The notes beneath the pieces are model-generated. The model did no database searches. It saw only the letters and a list, made by a program, of their open reading frames with translations, and was not told the DNA's origin. A DNA stretch of 30,595 bases from Kitasatospora phosalacinea (GTDB lineage Bacteria > Actinomycetota > Actinomycetes > Streptomycetales > Streptomycetaceae), in contig NZ_JNWZ01000082.1 in assembly GCF_000716545.1 (NCBI RefSeq), forward strand, positions 1-30,595, written 5' to 3'. Below are positions 7,786 through 15,139 of the stretch, one piece after another. The stretch's first letter is position 1. Each line of letters starts with the position of its first letter. The translations under genes and the position numbers were made by a program.

Positions 7786-9099
7786 TCACTGGGCCAGGGC
7801 GTCCTGGACCAGCTGCATGAACTTCTCCGGGCTGGTCGCGCCGGTCACCAGGGAGGCGGCGTTCTGCTGGCTGACGGTGGTGGCCTTGGTGCTGAACAGG
7901 GCCTCGAACCAGAGCACGCTCTCCTTGGAGGCGCCGATGGTGTCGCGGATCTGGCCGGTGACCGCGTTGGCGCTCTCCACCGGGGTGTTCACCTTGAAGC
8001 CGGAGATGGTGCCCTGGTCCTTGAGCGCGACGCTGCCGTAGTTCCGGGCGACGCACTTCACCCAGTCACCGGTCTTCTGGTCGAAGCCCTTGGCGTTCAT
8101 CGCCACCGGCAGGCCCACGTTGGAGGGGTACTGGTCGATCGAGCCCTTGCCGCCGGCCACCGCGGGGAACGGCATGAAGCCGACGTTCTCCGCGCCGACG
8201 GTGTCCTGCTCGGCGTCGGCGATGTTGGCCAGCGCCCAGCTGCCCATGTAGAACATCGCGGCCTTGCCGCCCAGGAACTGGTTCATCGCGGTGTCGTAGT
8301 CGATGGAGCCGACGCCCTGGCCGAAGTAGCCCTTCCTGCCGAGCTCGGCGACCTGCTGGGCGGCCTTGACGTACTCGGGGTCGGTCAGCCTCGCGGTGCC
8401 GTTGGCGATCGCGCTCATCGCGCCCGGGCCCAGGCTGCGGTACAGGTAGCCGCTGACCAGGCGGGTGAGGGGCCAGCCCTGCTGGCCGGAGGCGGCGAAG
8501 GGCTGCACGCCCGCGCCCTGGAACTTGGCGGCCGCGGCGACCAGTTCGTCCCAGGTCTTGGGGACGGAGACGCCGTTGGCCTCGAAGACCTTCTTGTTGT
8601 AGAAGATGCCCTCGATGTTGTACTCGTACGGCAGCACGGCGAGCTTGTTCTGGTACAGCGCCTTGATGGTGGACACCGCGGCGGGCTGCAGCTGGTCGAA
8701 GGCGCCGAGCTTGGTGAGTTCGTCCTCCAGGTTGGCGACGTTGCCCGCGGTGAAGAGCTGGGTGGTCAGCGCCGGGGCGTTGCCGGCCGCGAACTGGACC
8801 GGCAGGGCGTTCTGGCCCGCCAGCAGTTGCAGCTTCTGGTCGAGGCCGGACTGCGGGACGGTGTCGACCTTCAGCGGCAGCGCCTTGTTCTGGTCGGCGC
8901 AGGAGGTCGTCGACAGCGTGGTCAGGGTCTTCTTGATCGTGGTGTTCTCGGTGACCGACAGGTAGTCGAAGTTCTTCGGGGAGGCGCTCGCGCCCGTCCC
9001 GCCGCTGCCGCACGCCGAGGCGAGCAGCACGACGGCTGCGGCAGCGGCGGTGTAGCCGGCGAGACGGGTTCTGCCGGTGCGGGTGGGGTTGTTGGTCAC
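7786..9099 (-). CDS. Extracellular sugar-binding lipoprotein of ABC transporter
   Basis: Family 1 extracellular solute-binding protein, the substrate receptor of the CUT1 transporter, anchored to the outer face of the membrane. The GTG start at 9099 is chosen because AGGGAG lies seven bases upstream. Further upstream in-frame ATG codons at 9120 and 9213 lack a good ribosome site and would extend into the operator. A lipobox LASAC puts the lipid-bearing Cys at residue 30, followed by a Gly/Ser/Ala-rich spacer. The mature domain has the usual family features, for example VPKTWDEL and a C-terminal LVQDALAQ helix; total 437 residues. It is the first gene of the operon with two permeases and GH78. 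A promoter with an embedded operator lies upstream. Ligand is inferred to be a rhamnose-containing glycoside from the GH78 partner. Confidence 0.93.
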   Translation of the reverse strand: MTNNPTRTGRTRLAGYTAAAAAVVLLASACGSGGTGASASPKNFDYLSVTENTTIKKTLTTLSTTSCADQNKALPLKVDTVPQSGLDQKLQLLAGQNALPVQFAAGNAPALTTQLFTAGNVANLEDELTKLGAFDQLQPAAVSTIKALYQNKLAVLPYEYNIEGIFYNKKVFEANGVSVPKTWDELVAAAAKFQGAGVQPFAASGQQGWPLTRLVSGYLYRSLGPGAMSAIANGTARLTDPEYVKAAQQVAELGRKGYFGQGVGSIDYDTAMNQFLGGKAAMFYMGSWALANIADAEQDTVGAENVGFMPFPAVAGGKGSIDQYPSNVGLPVAMNAKGFDQKTGDWVKCVARNYGSVALKDQGTISGFKVNTPVESANAVTGQIRDTIGASKESVLWFEALFSTKATTVSQQNAASLVTGATSPEKFMQLVQDALAQ

Positions 9100-9183
9100 G
9101 GCTGTGCTCCCTGGCGTCATTGAGCGGAGGCAGGAGGAGGGGCTCACGGGGAACGCGGGGCTCGCACCAGAAAGGGGCCCGAC

Positions 9184-9213
9184 TTTGTAGAACGTTCTCC
9201 GTGGCGGGGTCAA
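9184..9213 (-). promoter_or_regulatory. Promoter of the ABC transporter/rhamnosidase operon
   Basis: On the minus strand TTGACC (9213-9208) is followed after 18 bases by TACAAA (9189-9184), a fair vegetative -35/-10 pair. Transcription would start near 9176, leaving a leader of about 77 bases before the GTG start at 9099. The AGAACGTTCT palindrome lies inside the spacer, so repressor binding would block polymerase. Confidence 0.6.
9187..9200. promoter_or_regulatory. LacI-type operator A1 (AGAACGTTCT)
   Basis: The perfect 10-base palindrome AGAACGTTCT (9189-9198) with the CG centre typical of LacI-family operators sits between the -35 and -10 of the transporter operon. The extended form GTAGAACGTTCTCC closely matches the reverse complement of the site at 21824-21837. 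The neighbouring LacI gene at 9346 is the obvious candidate binder. Confidence 0.7.
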
Positions 9214-9304
9214 CAGTGCCGCCGCAGGGCGCTATCGTCAAGACACGAGGACGTAACGGCACGGTCACCTGGGCGATTCGGATGGTCCTGACCAGGGAAG
9301 ATCG

Positions 9305-9320
9305 TGTAGAACGTTGTGCA
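9305..9320. promoter_or_regulatory. LacI-type operator A2 in front of the regulator gene
   Basis: TGTAGAACGTTGTGCA is a 16-base near-palindrome (two mismatched pairs) that shares the TAGAACGTT core with the site at 9187-9200. It ends 25 bases before the ATG of the LacI gene, which suggests autoregulation. Its centre is 119 bases from that of A1, a distance at which cooperation by looping is possible. Binding is inferred. Confidence 0.6.
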
Positions 9321-9345
9321 GCAGTGACTTCGAGAGGGCGGGACC

Positions 9346-10386
9346 ATGGAATCGGCGAAACGCACCGGACGCATCACCATCACCGATGTGGCCCGCCACG
9401 CCGGTGTCTCGACCGCGGCCGTTTCCAAGGTGCTCCGCAACGCCTACGGCGTCAGCCCCGCCATGCAGGAGCGGGTGCGCGCCGCGATGGCCGAACTGAA
9501 CTACCGGCCGCACGCCGCGGCGCGCGGGATGCGGGGCCGCACCTACACGGTGGGGGTGCTGCTCGACAGCCTCCGCAACACCTTCTTCGCCGACGTCCTC
9601 GACGGCGTCCAGGAGCAACTGCGCGGCAGCGACTACACGGTGCTGATCGGCGCGGCGGGCTTCGGCGCGGCGGAACAGTCGCGCACCGTCCAGTCGATGG
9701 TGGACCGTCAGATGGACGGCCTGATCCTGGTCGCCCCGGGCACCGGCCGCGCCGAGGTGCTCACGACCGCGGAGACCACGCCGACGGTGGTGATCGGGCA
9801 CCACGACGCCGCCGCCGTCCACGACTCGGTCGTCGACGCCGACGACCAGGGCGCGGCGCTGGTCGTCGACCACCTGGTGGAGCTCGGCCACCGGCGGATC
9901 GCCCTGCTCGCCGCCCCCGGCCTTAAGGGCAGCGGGTGGCGGCTCACCCCCGAGGTGGTGCTCGCCAAGGGCTACACCGCCGCGATGGAGCGGCACGGCC
10001 TGGAGGCGCACGCCCGGGTCCTGGCCGTCCCCTACTCGGAGGAGGGCGGGTACGAGGCCGGCAGGCGCCTGCTGAACGCCGTCGACCGCCCCACCGCCAT
10101 CATGGCCGGCGCGGACGTCGCCGCCCTCGGCGTCTACCGGGCCGCGTACGAACTCGGCCTGGACATCCCCCGGGACCTCTCGCTGGTCGGCTACAACGAC
10201 ACCGCGATCGCCGCGCTCGCGCCGATCCGGCTCACCAGCGTCGATCAGGCGGGCAGCACCATGGGCGCCACCGCGGCGCGGATGCTCCTCGAACGGGTGG
10301 AGGGCCGCCGCGCCCAGGCGATGCGGACCACCATGACGCCGCGCCTGGTCGTGCGCTCCAGCACCGCGGCGCCGCAGGGGGTCTGA
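9346..10386 (+). CDS. LacI-family regulator, probable rhamnoside transport repressor
   Basis: Sugar-responsive transcription factor, 346 residues. An N-terminal LacI helix-turn-helix (about 11-31: ITDVARHAGVSTAAVSKVLR) and hinge helix (YRPHAAARGM, near 52-61) are followed by a periplasmic-binding-like effector domain with the usual VGYNDTAIAALAPIRLTSVDQ block near the C-terminus. The ATG start has AGAGGG seven bases upstream. It is divergent from the transporter/GH78 operon, and AGAACGTTCT-type sites lie in both promoters and also before the GH3 gene at 22047. It is therefore the likely local repressor of rhamnoside uptake and GH3 secretion, released by an imported sugar. It differs in its recognition helix from the second LacI protein next door, matching the two different operator families. 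Confidence 0.93.
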   Translation: MESAKRTGRITITDVARHAGVSTAAVSKVLRNAYGVSPAMQERVRAAMAELNYRPHAAARGMRGRTYTVGVLLDSLRNTFFADVLDGVQEQLRGSDYTVLIGAAGFGAAEQSRTVQSMVDRQMDGLILVAPGTGRAEVLTTAETTPTVVIGHHDAAAVHDSVVDADDQGAALVVDHLVELGHRRIALLAAPGLKGSGWRLTPEVVLAKGYTAAMERHGLEAHARVLAVPYSEEGGYEAGRRLLNAVDRPTAIMAGADVAALGVYRAAYELGLDIPRDLSLVGYNDTAIAALAPIRLTSVDQAGSTMGATAARMLLERVEGRRAQAMRTTMTPRLVVRSSTAAPQGV

Positions 10387-10447
10387 GGGGCTTCCGGGCC
10401 CGTCTTCGAACCCGGCGGCCTGCCCCGTGACGCCCGGGACGCCGAGA

Positions 10448-10462
10448 GCGCCCACCGGGCGC
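10448..10462 (+). terminator. Small hairpin after the first LacI gene
   Basis: GCGCCC (10448-10453) pairs with GGGCGC (10457-10462) around a three-base loop in the 172-base gap between the two convergent LacI genes. It is short and lacks a T-run, so it is only a weak terminator candidate. Confidence 0.3.
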
Positions 10463-10481
10463 CGCGGGGCCGCGACGGGGG

Positions 10482-10497
10482 TTTGAAAGGATTCAAG
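10482..10497. promoter_or_regulatory. Orphan LacI-type operator between convergent regulator genes
   Basis: TTTGAAAGGATTCAAG contains the inverted repeat TTGAA-N4-TTCAA. It matches the operators at 11598-11611 and 11686-11701 (consensus TTGAAANGWTTCAA). Unlike those, it lies at the 3' ends of two genes, 62 bases beyond the stop codon of the second LacI gene and about 1.2 kb from the rhaI promoter. It may be an auxiliary site for looping or a relic. The match is seen; function is inferred. Confidence 0.55.
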
Positions 10498-10558
10498 GCG
10501 CCCGGGTGGGCCGGTGGGGCGGCGAGCCGCTCGGGCGCGGCGCCACCCCTCCCGCGCG

Positions 10559-11572
10559 CTACGCGGGCCGCGCCCCGGGCAGGGTCGACCGCCGGACCAC
10601 CAGTTCGGGTTCGAAGACCACCTGCCGGTGCCGGTGCGCCCCGCCACCGGTCTCCTCCGCCAGCAGCTCCGCCGCCGTGCGGCCCATCGCCTCGGCGGGC
10701 TGGCGCACCGAGGTCAGCGGCACCGCGGCCGCCGCGGCGAACTCGATGTCGTCGTAGCCGACGATCGCCAGGTCCTCCGGCACCCGCAGGCCCGCCGCGA
10801 ACACGGCCTGCAACACCCCGAGCGCCAGCAGGTCGTTGGCGCAGAACACGGCGGTCGGCCGCGGCAGCACGCCCAGCAGGCGGGCGCCCGCGTCGCGGCC
10901 CGCCGCCACGTCCAGGCCGTCGACCTCCAGGTCGAGCAGTTCGGCGTCGGTGCCGTCCAGTGCCGCCAGCGCGCCGGCCCGGCGGTCGGCGACCTGCTGG
11001 AGGCGGTGGCGCCCGCCCGCGAACGCGATCCGCCGGTGGCCGGTGGCCAGCAGGTGGGCGGTGGCCAGCGCGCCGCCCTTGACGTCGTCCACCGACACCG
11101 AGCAGGCGTCGATCCCCGGGGCCAGGCGGTCGACCAGGACGAACGGGACGCCGTTGCGGCGCAGGGTGCTCGCGCCGGACCCGGCCGCGTCGGCCGGGGT
11201 GAGCAGCACGCCGCGCACCCGCTGCTCGGTGAACAGCGCCAGGTAGTCCGCCTCGTCGGCGAGCCGCTGCGCGCTGTTGCAGACCATCACGCCCAGGCCC
11301 TCCGCCCGGGCGGCCTGCTCGGCGCCCCGGGCCACCGAGACGAAGAACGGGTTGCCCAGGTCGAGGACCAGCAGGCCGATGATCCGGCTGCTGCCGGAGC
11401 GCAGCTGGCGCGCCGACTCGCTGCGCACGTAGCCGAGTTGCTCGATCGCGGCCTGGACCCTGGCCCTGGTCTCCTCGCCGACCACCTCGGGCCGGTTGAT
11501 CACGTTCGAGACGGTGCCCACCGACACGCCGGCCAGCCGGGCCACGTCCTTGATTCCCGCCGTACCGCCCAT
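10559..11572 (-). CDS. LacI-family regulator, probable rhamnose catabolism repressor (RhaR-like)
   Basis: Transcription factor of 337 residues with a LacI helix-turn-helix at about 7-26 (IKDVARLAGVSVGTVSNVIN), a hinge helix ending in SARQLRSGSSR, and a sugar-binding effector domain (for example IVGYDDIEFAAAAAVPLTSVRQP near the end). LacI proteins with the GTVSNV recognition helix commonly bind TTGAAA-N2-TTTCAA-like palindromes, which are exactly what is seen at 11598-11611 and 11686-11701. The ATG at 11572 (MGGTAG) has GAGAGGG upstream; the open frame extends further upstream but only through the operator region. It is divergent from rhaI-rhaD-rhaB and is the likely repressor of that operon and of itself. 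Rhamnose or a pathway intermediate as inducer is inference. Confidence 0.92.
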   Translation of the reverse strand: MGGTAGIKDVARLAGVSVGTVSNVINRPEVVGEETRARVQAAIEQLGYVRSESARQLRSGSSRIIGLLVLDLGNPFFVSVARGAEQAARAEGLGVMVCNSAQRLADEADYLALFTEQRVRGVLLTPADAAGSGASTLRRNGVPFVLVDRLAPGIDACSVSVDDVKGGALATAHLLATGHRRIAFAGGRHRLQQVADRRAGALAALDGTDAELLDLEVDGLDVAAGRDAGARLLGVLPRPTAVFCANDLLALGVLQAVFAAGLRVPEDLAIVGYDDIEFAAAAAVPLTSVRQPAEAMGRTAAELLAEETGGGAHRHRQVVFEPELVVRRSTLPGARPA

Positions 11573-11597
11573 GCCCGAGCCCTCTCCCCGCTCCTGG

Positions 11598-11611
11598 TTG
11601 AAAAGTTTCAC
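11598..11611. promoter_or_regulatory. LacI-type operator B1, autoregulatory site
   Basis: TTGAAAAGTTTCAC holds TGAAA/TTTCA arms around AG and lies 26 bases upstream of the ATG of the minus-strand LacI gene. It resembles the rhaI operator at 11686-11701 at most positions. A repressor bound here would probably block the leader of its own gene. Confidence 0.6.
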
Positions 11612-11652
11612 CCGGGCGACCGCCGGGTCGGGAACCAGATTACGGCAGCGGC

Positions 11653-11682
11653 TTGACGGTTTCGCGCGGCTCGGCCTACGGT
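11653..11682 (+). promoter_or_regulatory. Promoter of the rhaI-rhaD-rhaB operon
   Basis: TTGACG (11653-11658) and TACGGT (11677-11682) are separated by 18 bases. Transcription would begin near 11689, inside the operator at 11686-11701, leaving a leader of about 30 bases before the GTG start of rhaI. Confidence 0.55.
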
Positions 11683-11685
11683 CAC

Positions 11686-11701
11686 CTTGAAACGATTCAA
11701 G
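11686..11701. promoter_or_regulatory. LacI-type operator B2 at the rhaI start of transcription
   Basis: CTTGAAACGATTCAAG has perfect six-base arms CTTGAA/TTCAAG. It covers the predicted +1 of the rha operon, a standard repressor position. The divergent LacI protein is the probable binder. Confidence 0.72.
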
Positions 11702-11719
11702 TTGTTGAGAGGTGCTCCG

Positions 11720-12886
11720 GTGACCGACCGATCTGCCGTCAAGGACGTCCTGCGGGCCCAGCGCATCGAGACGCCCTCGTGGGGTTACGGGAACTCGGGC
11801 ACCCGCTTCAAGGTCTTCGCCCAGGCGGGCGTGCCGCGCGACCCGTTCGAAAAACTGTCCGATGCCGCGCAGGTGCACGCCGCCACCGGAGCGGCCCCGA
11901 AGGTCTCGCTGCACATCCCGTGGGACGGGGTCGAGGACTACTCCGCCCTCTGCGCCCACGCCCGGGGCCTCGGGCTGGAGATCGGCGCGATCAACGCCAA
12001 CGTCTTCCAGGACGACGACTACAGGCTCGGCTCCGTCACCAACCCGGATGCGCGGGTGCGCCGCAAGGCCGTCGACCACCTGCTGGAGTGCGTCGACATC
12101 ATGGACGCCACCGGCTCGACGGATCTGAAGCTGTGGTTCTCCGACGGCACCAACTACCCGGGCCAGGACGACACTTCGGCCCGGCAGGGCCGGCTGGCCG
12201 AGGCGCTGGCGGAGGTGTACGAGCGGCTCGGCGACGGGCAGCGGATCCTGCTGGAGTACAAGCTGTTCGAGCCCGCCTTCTACACCATGGACGTCCCCGA
12301 CTGGGGCACCGCGTACGCGCACTGCCTGCGGCTGGGCCCGAAGGCGACGGTGGTGGTCGACACCGGCCACCACGCGCCCGGCACCAACATCGAGTTCATC
12401 GTCGCGTTCCTGCTGCGCGAGGGGAAGCTCGGCGGCTTCGACTTCAACTCCCGCTTCTACGCGGACGACGACCTGATGGCCGGCGCGGCCGACCCGTTCC
12501 AGCTGTTCCGGATCATGCACGAGGTGGTGAAGAACGGCGGCCTCGCGCCGGAGACCGGGGTGGCGTTCATGCTCGACCAGTGCCACAACATCGAGGCGAA
12601 GATCCCGGCCGTGATCCGCTCGGTGATGAACGTCCAGGAGGCCACCGCCAAGGCCCTGCTGGTCGACGCCGCTGCCCTGAGGGCCGCCCAGGACGCGGGC
12701 GACGTGCTCGCCGCCAACGAGGTGCTGATGGACGCGTACGCCACCGACGTCCGCCCGCTGCTGGCCGAGGTCCGCGCCGAGGCCGGACTCGACCCGAACC
12801 CGCTGGCGGCCTACCGCGCCACCGGCTGGGCCGACAAGATCGCCGCCGACCGCGTCGGCGGCCACCAGGCCGGCTGGGGCGCCTGA
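11720..12886 (+). CDS. rhaI: L-rhamnose isomerase
   Basis: Converts L-rhamnose to L-rhamnulose, the first step of the phosphorylating rhamnose pathway. The 388-residue TIM-barrel protein belongs to the RhaI type (Pseudomonas stutzeri/actinobacterial isomerases), not the E. coli RhaA type. Typical segments are LEYKLFEPAFYTMDV, VVVDTGHHAPGTNIEF and GGFDFNSRFYADDDLMAG; Glu179, Asp214 and Asp241 are the likely metal ligands in these blocks. The GTG at 11720 is preferred, with AGAGG seven bases before it; an in-frame TTG at 11687 lies inside the operator and upstream of any ribosome site. It is first in an operon with the aldolase fusion and the kinase, under the B2 operator. Confidence 0.95.
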   Translation: MTDRSAVKDVLRAQRIETPSWGYGNSGTRFKVFAQAGVPRDPFEKLSDAAQVHAATGAAPKVSLHIPWDGVEDYSALCAHARGLGLEIGAINANVFQDDDYRLGSVTNPDARVRRKAVDHLLECVDIMDATGSTDLKLWFSDGTNYPGQDDTSARQGRLAEALAEVYERLGDGQRILLEYKLFEPAFYTMDVPDWGTAYAHCLRLGPKATVVVDTGHHAPGTNIEFIVAFLLREGKLGGFDFNSRFYADDDLMAGAADPFQLFRIMHEVVKNGGLAPETGVAFMLDQCHNIEAKIPAVIRSVMNVQEATAKALLVDAAALRAAQDAGDVLAANEVLMDAYATDVRPLLAEVRAEAGLDPNPLAAYRATGWADKIAADRVGGHQAGWGA

Positions 12887-12898
12887 CCCACCGGTAGC

Positions 12899-12938
12899 GC
12901 GGGCCGGTCCGCATCGGCGCACCCACGGACCGGCCCGC
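12899..12938 (+). terminator. Intercistronic hairpin between rhaI and rhaD
   Basis: GCGGGCCGGTCCG (12899-12911) pairs perfectly with CGGACCGGCCCGC (12926-12938), a 13-bp stem with a 14-base loop, followed by a C-run. It starts 13 bases after the rhaI stop. It may be a partial terminator or an mRNA 3'-end stabiliser inside the operon. No promoter is evident in the remaining gap before rhaD. Confidence 0.7.
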
Positions 12939-12995
12939 ACCCCCCCGTGAGCGCCACCGCCCCCTCCGCCCAGACGTAAGGAAACCCCTCCCGCC

Positions 12996-15035
12996 ATGGC
13001 CCTGCACCCCGAAGTCGCCGCCCTCCTCGCCCGCTCCAACCGGCTCGGCGCCGACCCGCGCAACACCAACTACGCCGGCGGCAACACCTCCGCCAAGGGC
13101 ACCGGCACCGACCCCGCCACCGGCCGCGACGTCGAACTGGTCTGGGTCAAGGGCTCCGGCGGCGACCTGGGCACCCTGACCGCCTCCGGCCTGGCGGCGC
13201 TGCGCCTGGACCGGCTGCGCTCCCTCGTCGACGTCTACCCGGGCGTGGAGCGCGAGGACGAGATGGTCGCCGCGTTCGACTACTGCCTGCACGGGCGCGG
13301 CGGCGCCGCCCCGTCCATCGACACCGCCATGCACGGCCTGGTCGACGCCGCGCACGTCGACCACCTGCACCCCGACTCCGGCATCGCGCTGGCCTGCGCC
13401 GCCGACGGCGAGCAGCTCACCGCCGAGTGCTTCGGCGAGAGCGTGGTGTGGGTGCCCTGGCGCCGCCCCGGCTTCCAGCTCGGCCTGGACATCGCCGCCG
13501 TCAAGGAAGCCAACCCGCAGGCGATCGGCTGCGTCCTGGGCGGCCACGGCATCACCGCCTGGGGCGAGAGCAGCGAGCAGTGCGAGGCCAACGCGCTGCA
13601 CATCATCCGCACCGCCGAGCAGTTCCTCGCCGAGCACGGCAAGCCCGAGCCGTTCGGCCCGCTCCTGGACGGCTACCAGGCCCTGCCCGAGGCGGAGCGC
13701 CGCGAGCGGGCCGCCGCGCTCGCCCCGCTGCTCCGCGGCCTGGCCTCCACCGACCACCCGCAGGTCGGCCACTTCACCGACAGCACCGAGGTGTTGGACT
13801 TCCTGGCCCGCGCCGAGCACCCGCGCCTGGCCGCGCTCGGCACCTCCTGCCCCGACCACTTCCTGCGCACCAAGGTCGCCCCGCTGGTCCTCGACCTGCC
13901 CGCCGACGCGCCCCTCGACGAGGCGATCACCCGGCTGCGCGAGCTGCACCAGCAGTACCGCACGGACTACCGCGCCTACTACGACCGGCACGCCACCGCC
14001 GACTCCCCGGCGATCCGCGGCGCCGACCCGGCGATCGTCCTCGTCCCCGGCGTGGGCATGTTCTCCTTCGGCAAGGACAAGCAGACCGCCCGCGTGGCCG
14101 GCGAGTTCTACCTCAACGCGATCAACGTGATGCGCGGCGCCGAGGCCGTCTCCACCTACGCCCCCATCGAGGAGGCGGAGAAGTTCCGGATCGAGTACTG
14201 GGCGCTGGAGGAGGCCAAGCTCCAGCGGATGCCCGCTCCGAAGCCGCTGGCCACCCGCATCGCCCTGGTCACCGGCGCCGGCTCCGGCATCGGCCGGGCG
14301 ATCGCCGAGCGGCTGGTCGCCGAGGGCGCCTGCGTCGTGGTCGCGGACCTGAACACCGAGAACGCCGCGGCCGTCGCCGAGGAGCTCGGCGGCCCCGACA
14401 AGGCGGTGGCGGTGACGGTCGACGTCACCGACGAGGAGCAGATCGTCCAGGCGTTCCGGGCCGCGGCGCTCGCCTTCGGCGGCGTCGACCTGGTGGTCAA
14501 CAACGCGGGCATCTCCATCTCCAAGCCGCTGCTGGAGACCACCGCCCGCGACTGGGACCTGCAGCACGACATCATGGCCCGCGGCTCCTTCCTCGTCTCC
14601 CGCGAGGCCGCCCGCACCATGATCGAGCAGGGCCTGGGCGGCGACATCGTCTACATCGCCTCCAAGAACGCCGTCTTCGCCGGACCGAACAACATCGCCT
14701 ACTCCGCGACCAAGGCCGACCAGGCCCACCAGGTCCGCCTGCTGGCCGCCGAACTCGGCGAGCACGGCATCCGGGTCAACGGCGTCAACCCGGACGGCGT
14801 CGTGCGCGGCTCCGGCATCTTCGCGGGCGGCTGGGGCGCGCAGCGCGCCGCCACCTACGGCATCGAGGAGGACAAGCTCGGCGAGTTCTACGCCCAGCGC
14901 ACCATCCTCAAGCGCGAGGTGCTGCCCGAGCACGTCGCGGGCGCGGTCTTCGCCCTCACCGGCGGCGACCTCACCCACACCACCGGCCTGCACGTCCCCG
15001 TCGACGCCGGTGTCGCCGCCGCCTTCCTGCGCTGA
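12996..15035 (+). CDS. rhaD: Bifunctional rhamnulose-1-phosphate aldolase / L-lactaldehyde dehydrogenase
   Basis: A 679-residue fusion. The N-terminal class II aldolase part (about 1-400) should split L-rhamnulose 1-phosphate into dihydroxyacetone phosphate and L-lactaldehyde; it has NYAGGNTSAKG and the metal-site histidines 120, 123 and 125 (HVDHLHPD), plus His184 (GGHGITAWG). The C-terminal short-chain dehydrogenase (about 415-679) has the NAD motif TGAGSGIG near 426, NNAG near 502 and the active-site YSATK (Tyr569, Lys573). It is expected to oxidise lactaldehyde to lactate, as in the known RhaEW-type fusions, which would avoid release of a toxic aldehyde. ATG start with AAGGA upstream. It stands between rhaI and rhaB, with hairpins on both sides. 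The family is sure; the exact product of the second half is inferred from homologues. Confidence 0.94.
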   Translation: MALHPEVAALLARSNRLGADPRNTNYAGGNTSAKGTGTDPATGRDVELVWVKGSGGDLGTLTASGLAALRLDRLRSLVDVYPGVEREDEMVAAFDYCLHGRGGAAPSIDTAMHGLVDAAHVDHLHPDSGIALACAADGEQLTAECFGESVVWVPWRRPGFQLGLDIAAVKEANPQAIGCVLGGHGITAWGESSEQCEANALHIIRTAEQFLAEHGKPEPFGPLLDGYQALPEAERRERAAALAPLLRGLASTDHPQVGHFTDSTEVLDFLARAEHPRLAALGTSCPDHFLRTKVAPLVLDLPADAPLDEAITRLRELHQQYRTDYRAYYDRHATADSPAIRGADPAIVLVPGVGMFSFGKDKQTARVAGEFYLNAINVMRGAEAVSTYAPIEEAEKFRIEYWALEEAKLQRMPAPKPLATRIALVTGAGSGIGRAIAERLVAEGACVVVADLNTENAAAVAEELGGPDKAVAVTVDVTDEEQIVQAFRAAALAFGGVDLVVNNAGISISKPLLETTARDWDLQHDIMARGSFLVSREAARTMIEQGLGGDIVYIASKNAVFAGPNNIAYSATKADQAHQVRLLAAELGEHGIRVNGVNPDGVVRGSGIFAGGWGAQRAATYGIEEDKLGEFYAQRTILKREVLPEHVAGAVFALTGGDLTHTTGLHVPVDAGVAAAFLR

Positions 15036-15048
15036 CCCGCCCCCAGCC

Positions 15049-15088
15049 GCGGTGCGGGCCGCGCACTCCTCTTCGCGGCCCGCACCGC
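15049..15088 (+). terminator. Intercistronic hairpin between rhaD and rhaB
   Basis: GCGGTGCGGGCCGCG (15049-15063) and CGCGGCCCGCACCGC (15074-15088) form a perfect 15-bp stem with a 10-base loop, 13 bases past the rhaD stop. A C-rich, G-poor stretch follows up to rhaB. It is the second such element in this operon and may limit read-through into the kinase gene. Confidence 0.75.
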
Positions 15089-15139
15089 ACCACCCCCGCC
15101 AACCCCGCCACCCCTGCCGCACCACCGAGGACGCCTGCC

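Noticed and set aside
5764..9123. Long plus-strand frame across the transporter operon
   Set aside because: It is the antisense of two permeases and a lipoprotein with clear motifs; its translation is Gly/Gln/Asp-rich with no domain.
9097..9213. Upstream ATG starts (9120 and 9213) for the sugar-binding lipoprotein
   Set aside because: They lack a ribosome site, would lengthen the signal peptide beyond the usual size, and the 9213 one lies in the promoter and operator.
10498..10558. GGCGCC-rich stretch after the second LacI gene as a terminator
   Set aside because: Several short stems are possible in such GC-rich DNA but none is long and well-placed.
11687..11719. TTG start for rhaI at 11687
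   Set aside because: It lies inside the operator and at the predicted transcription start; the GTG at 11720 has a well-placed AGAGG.
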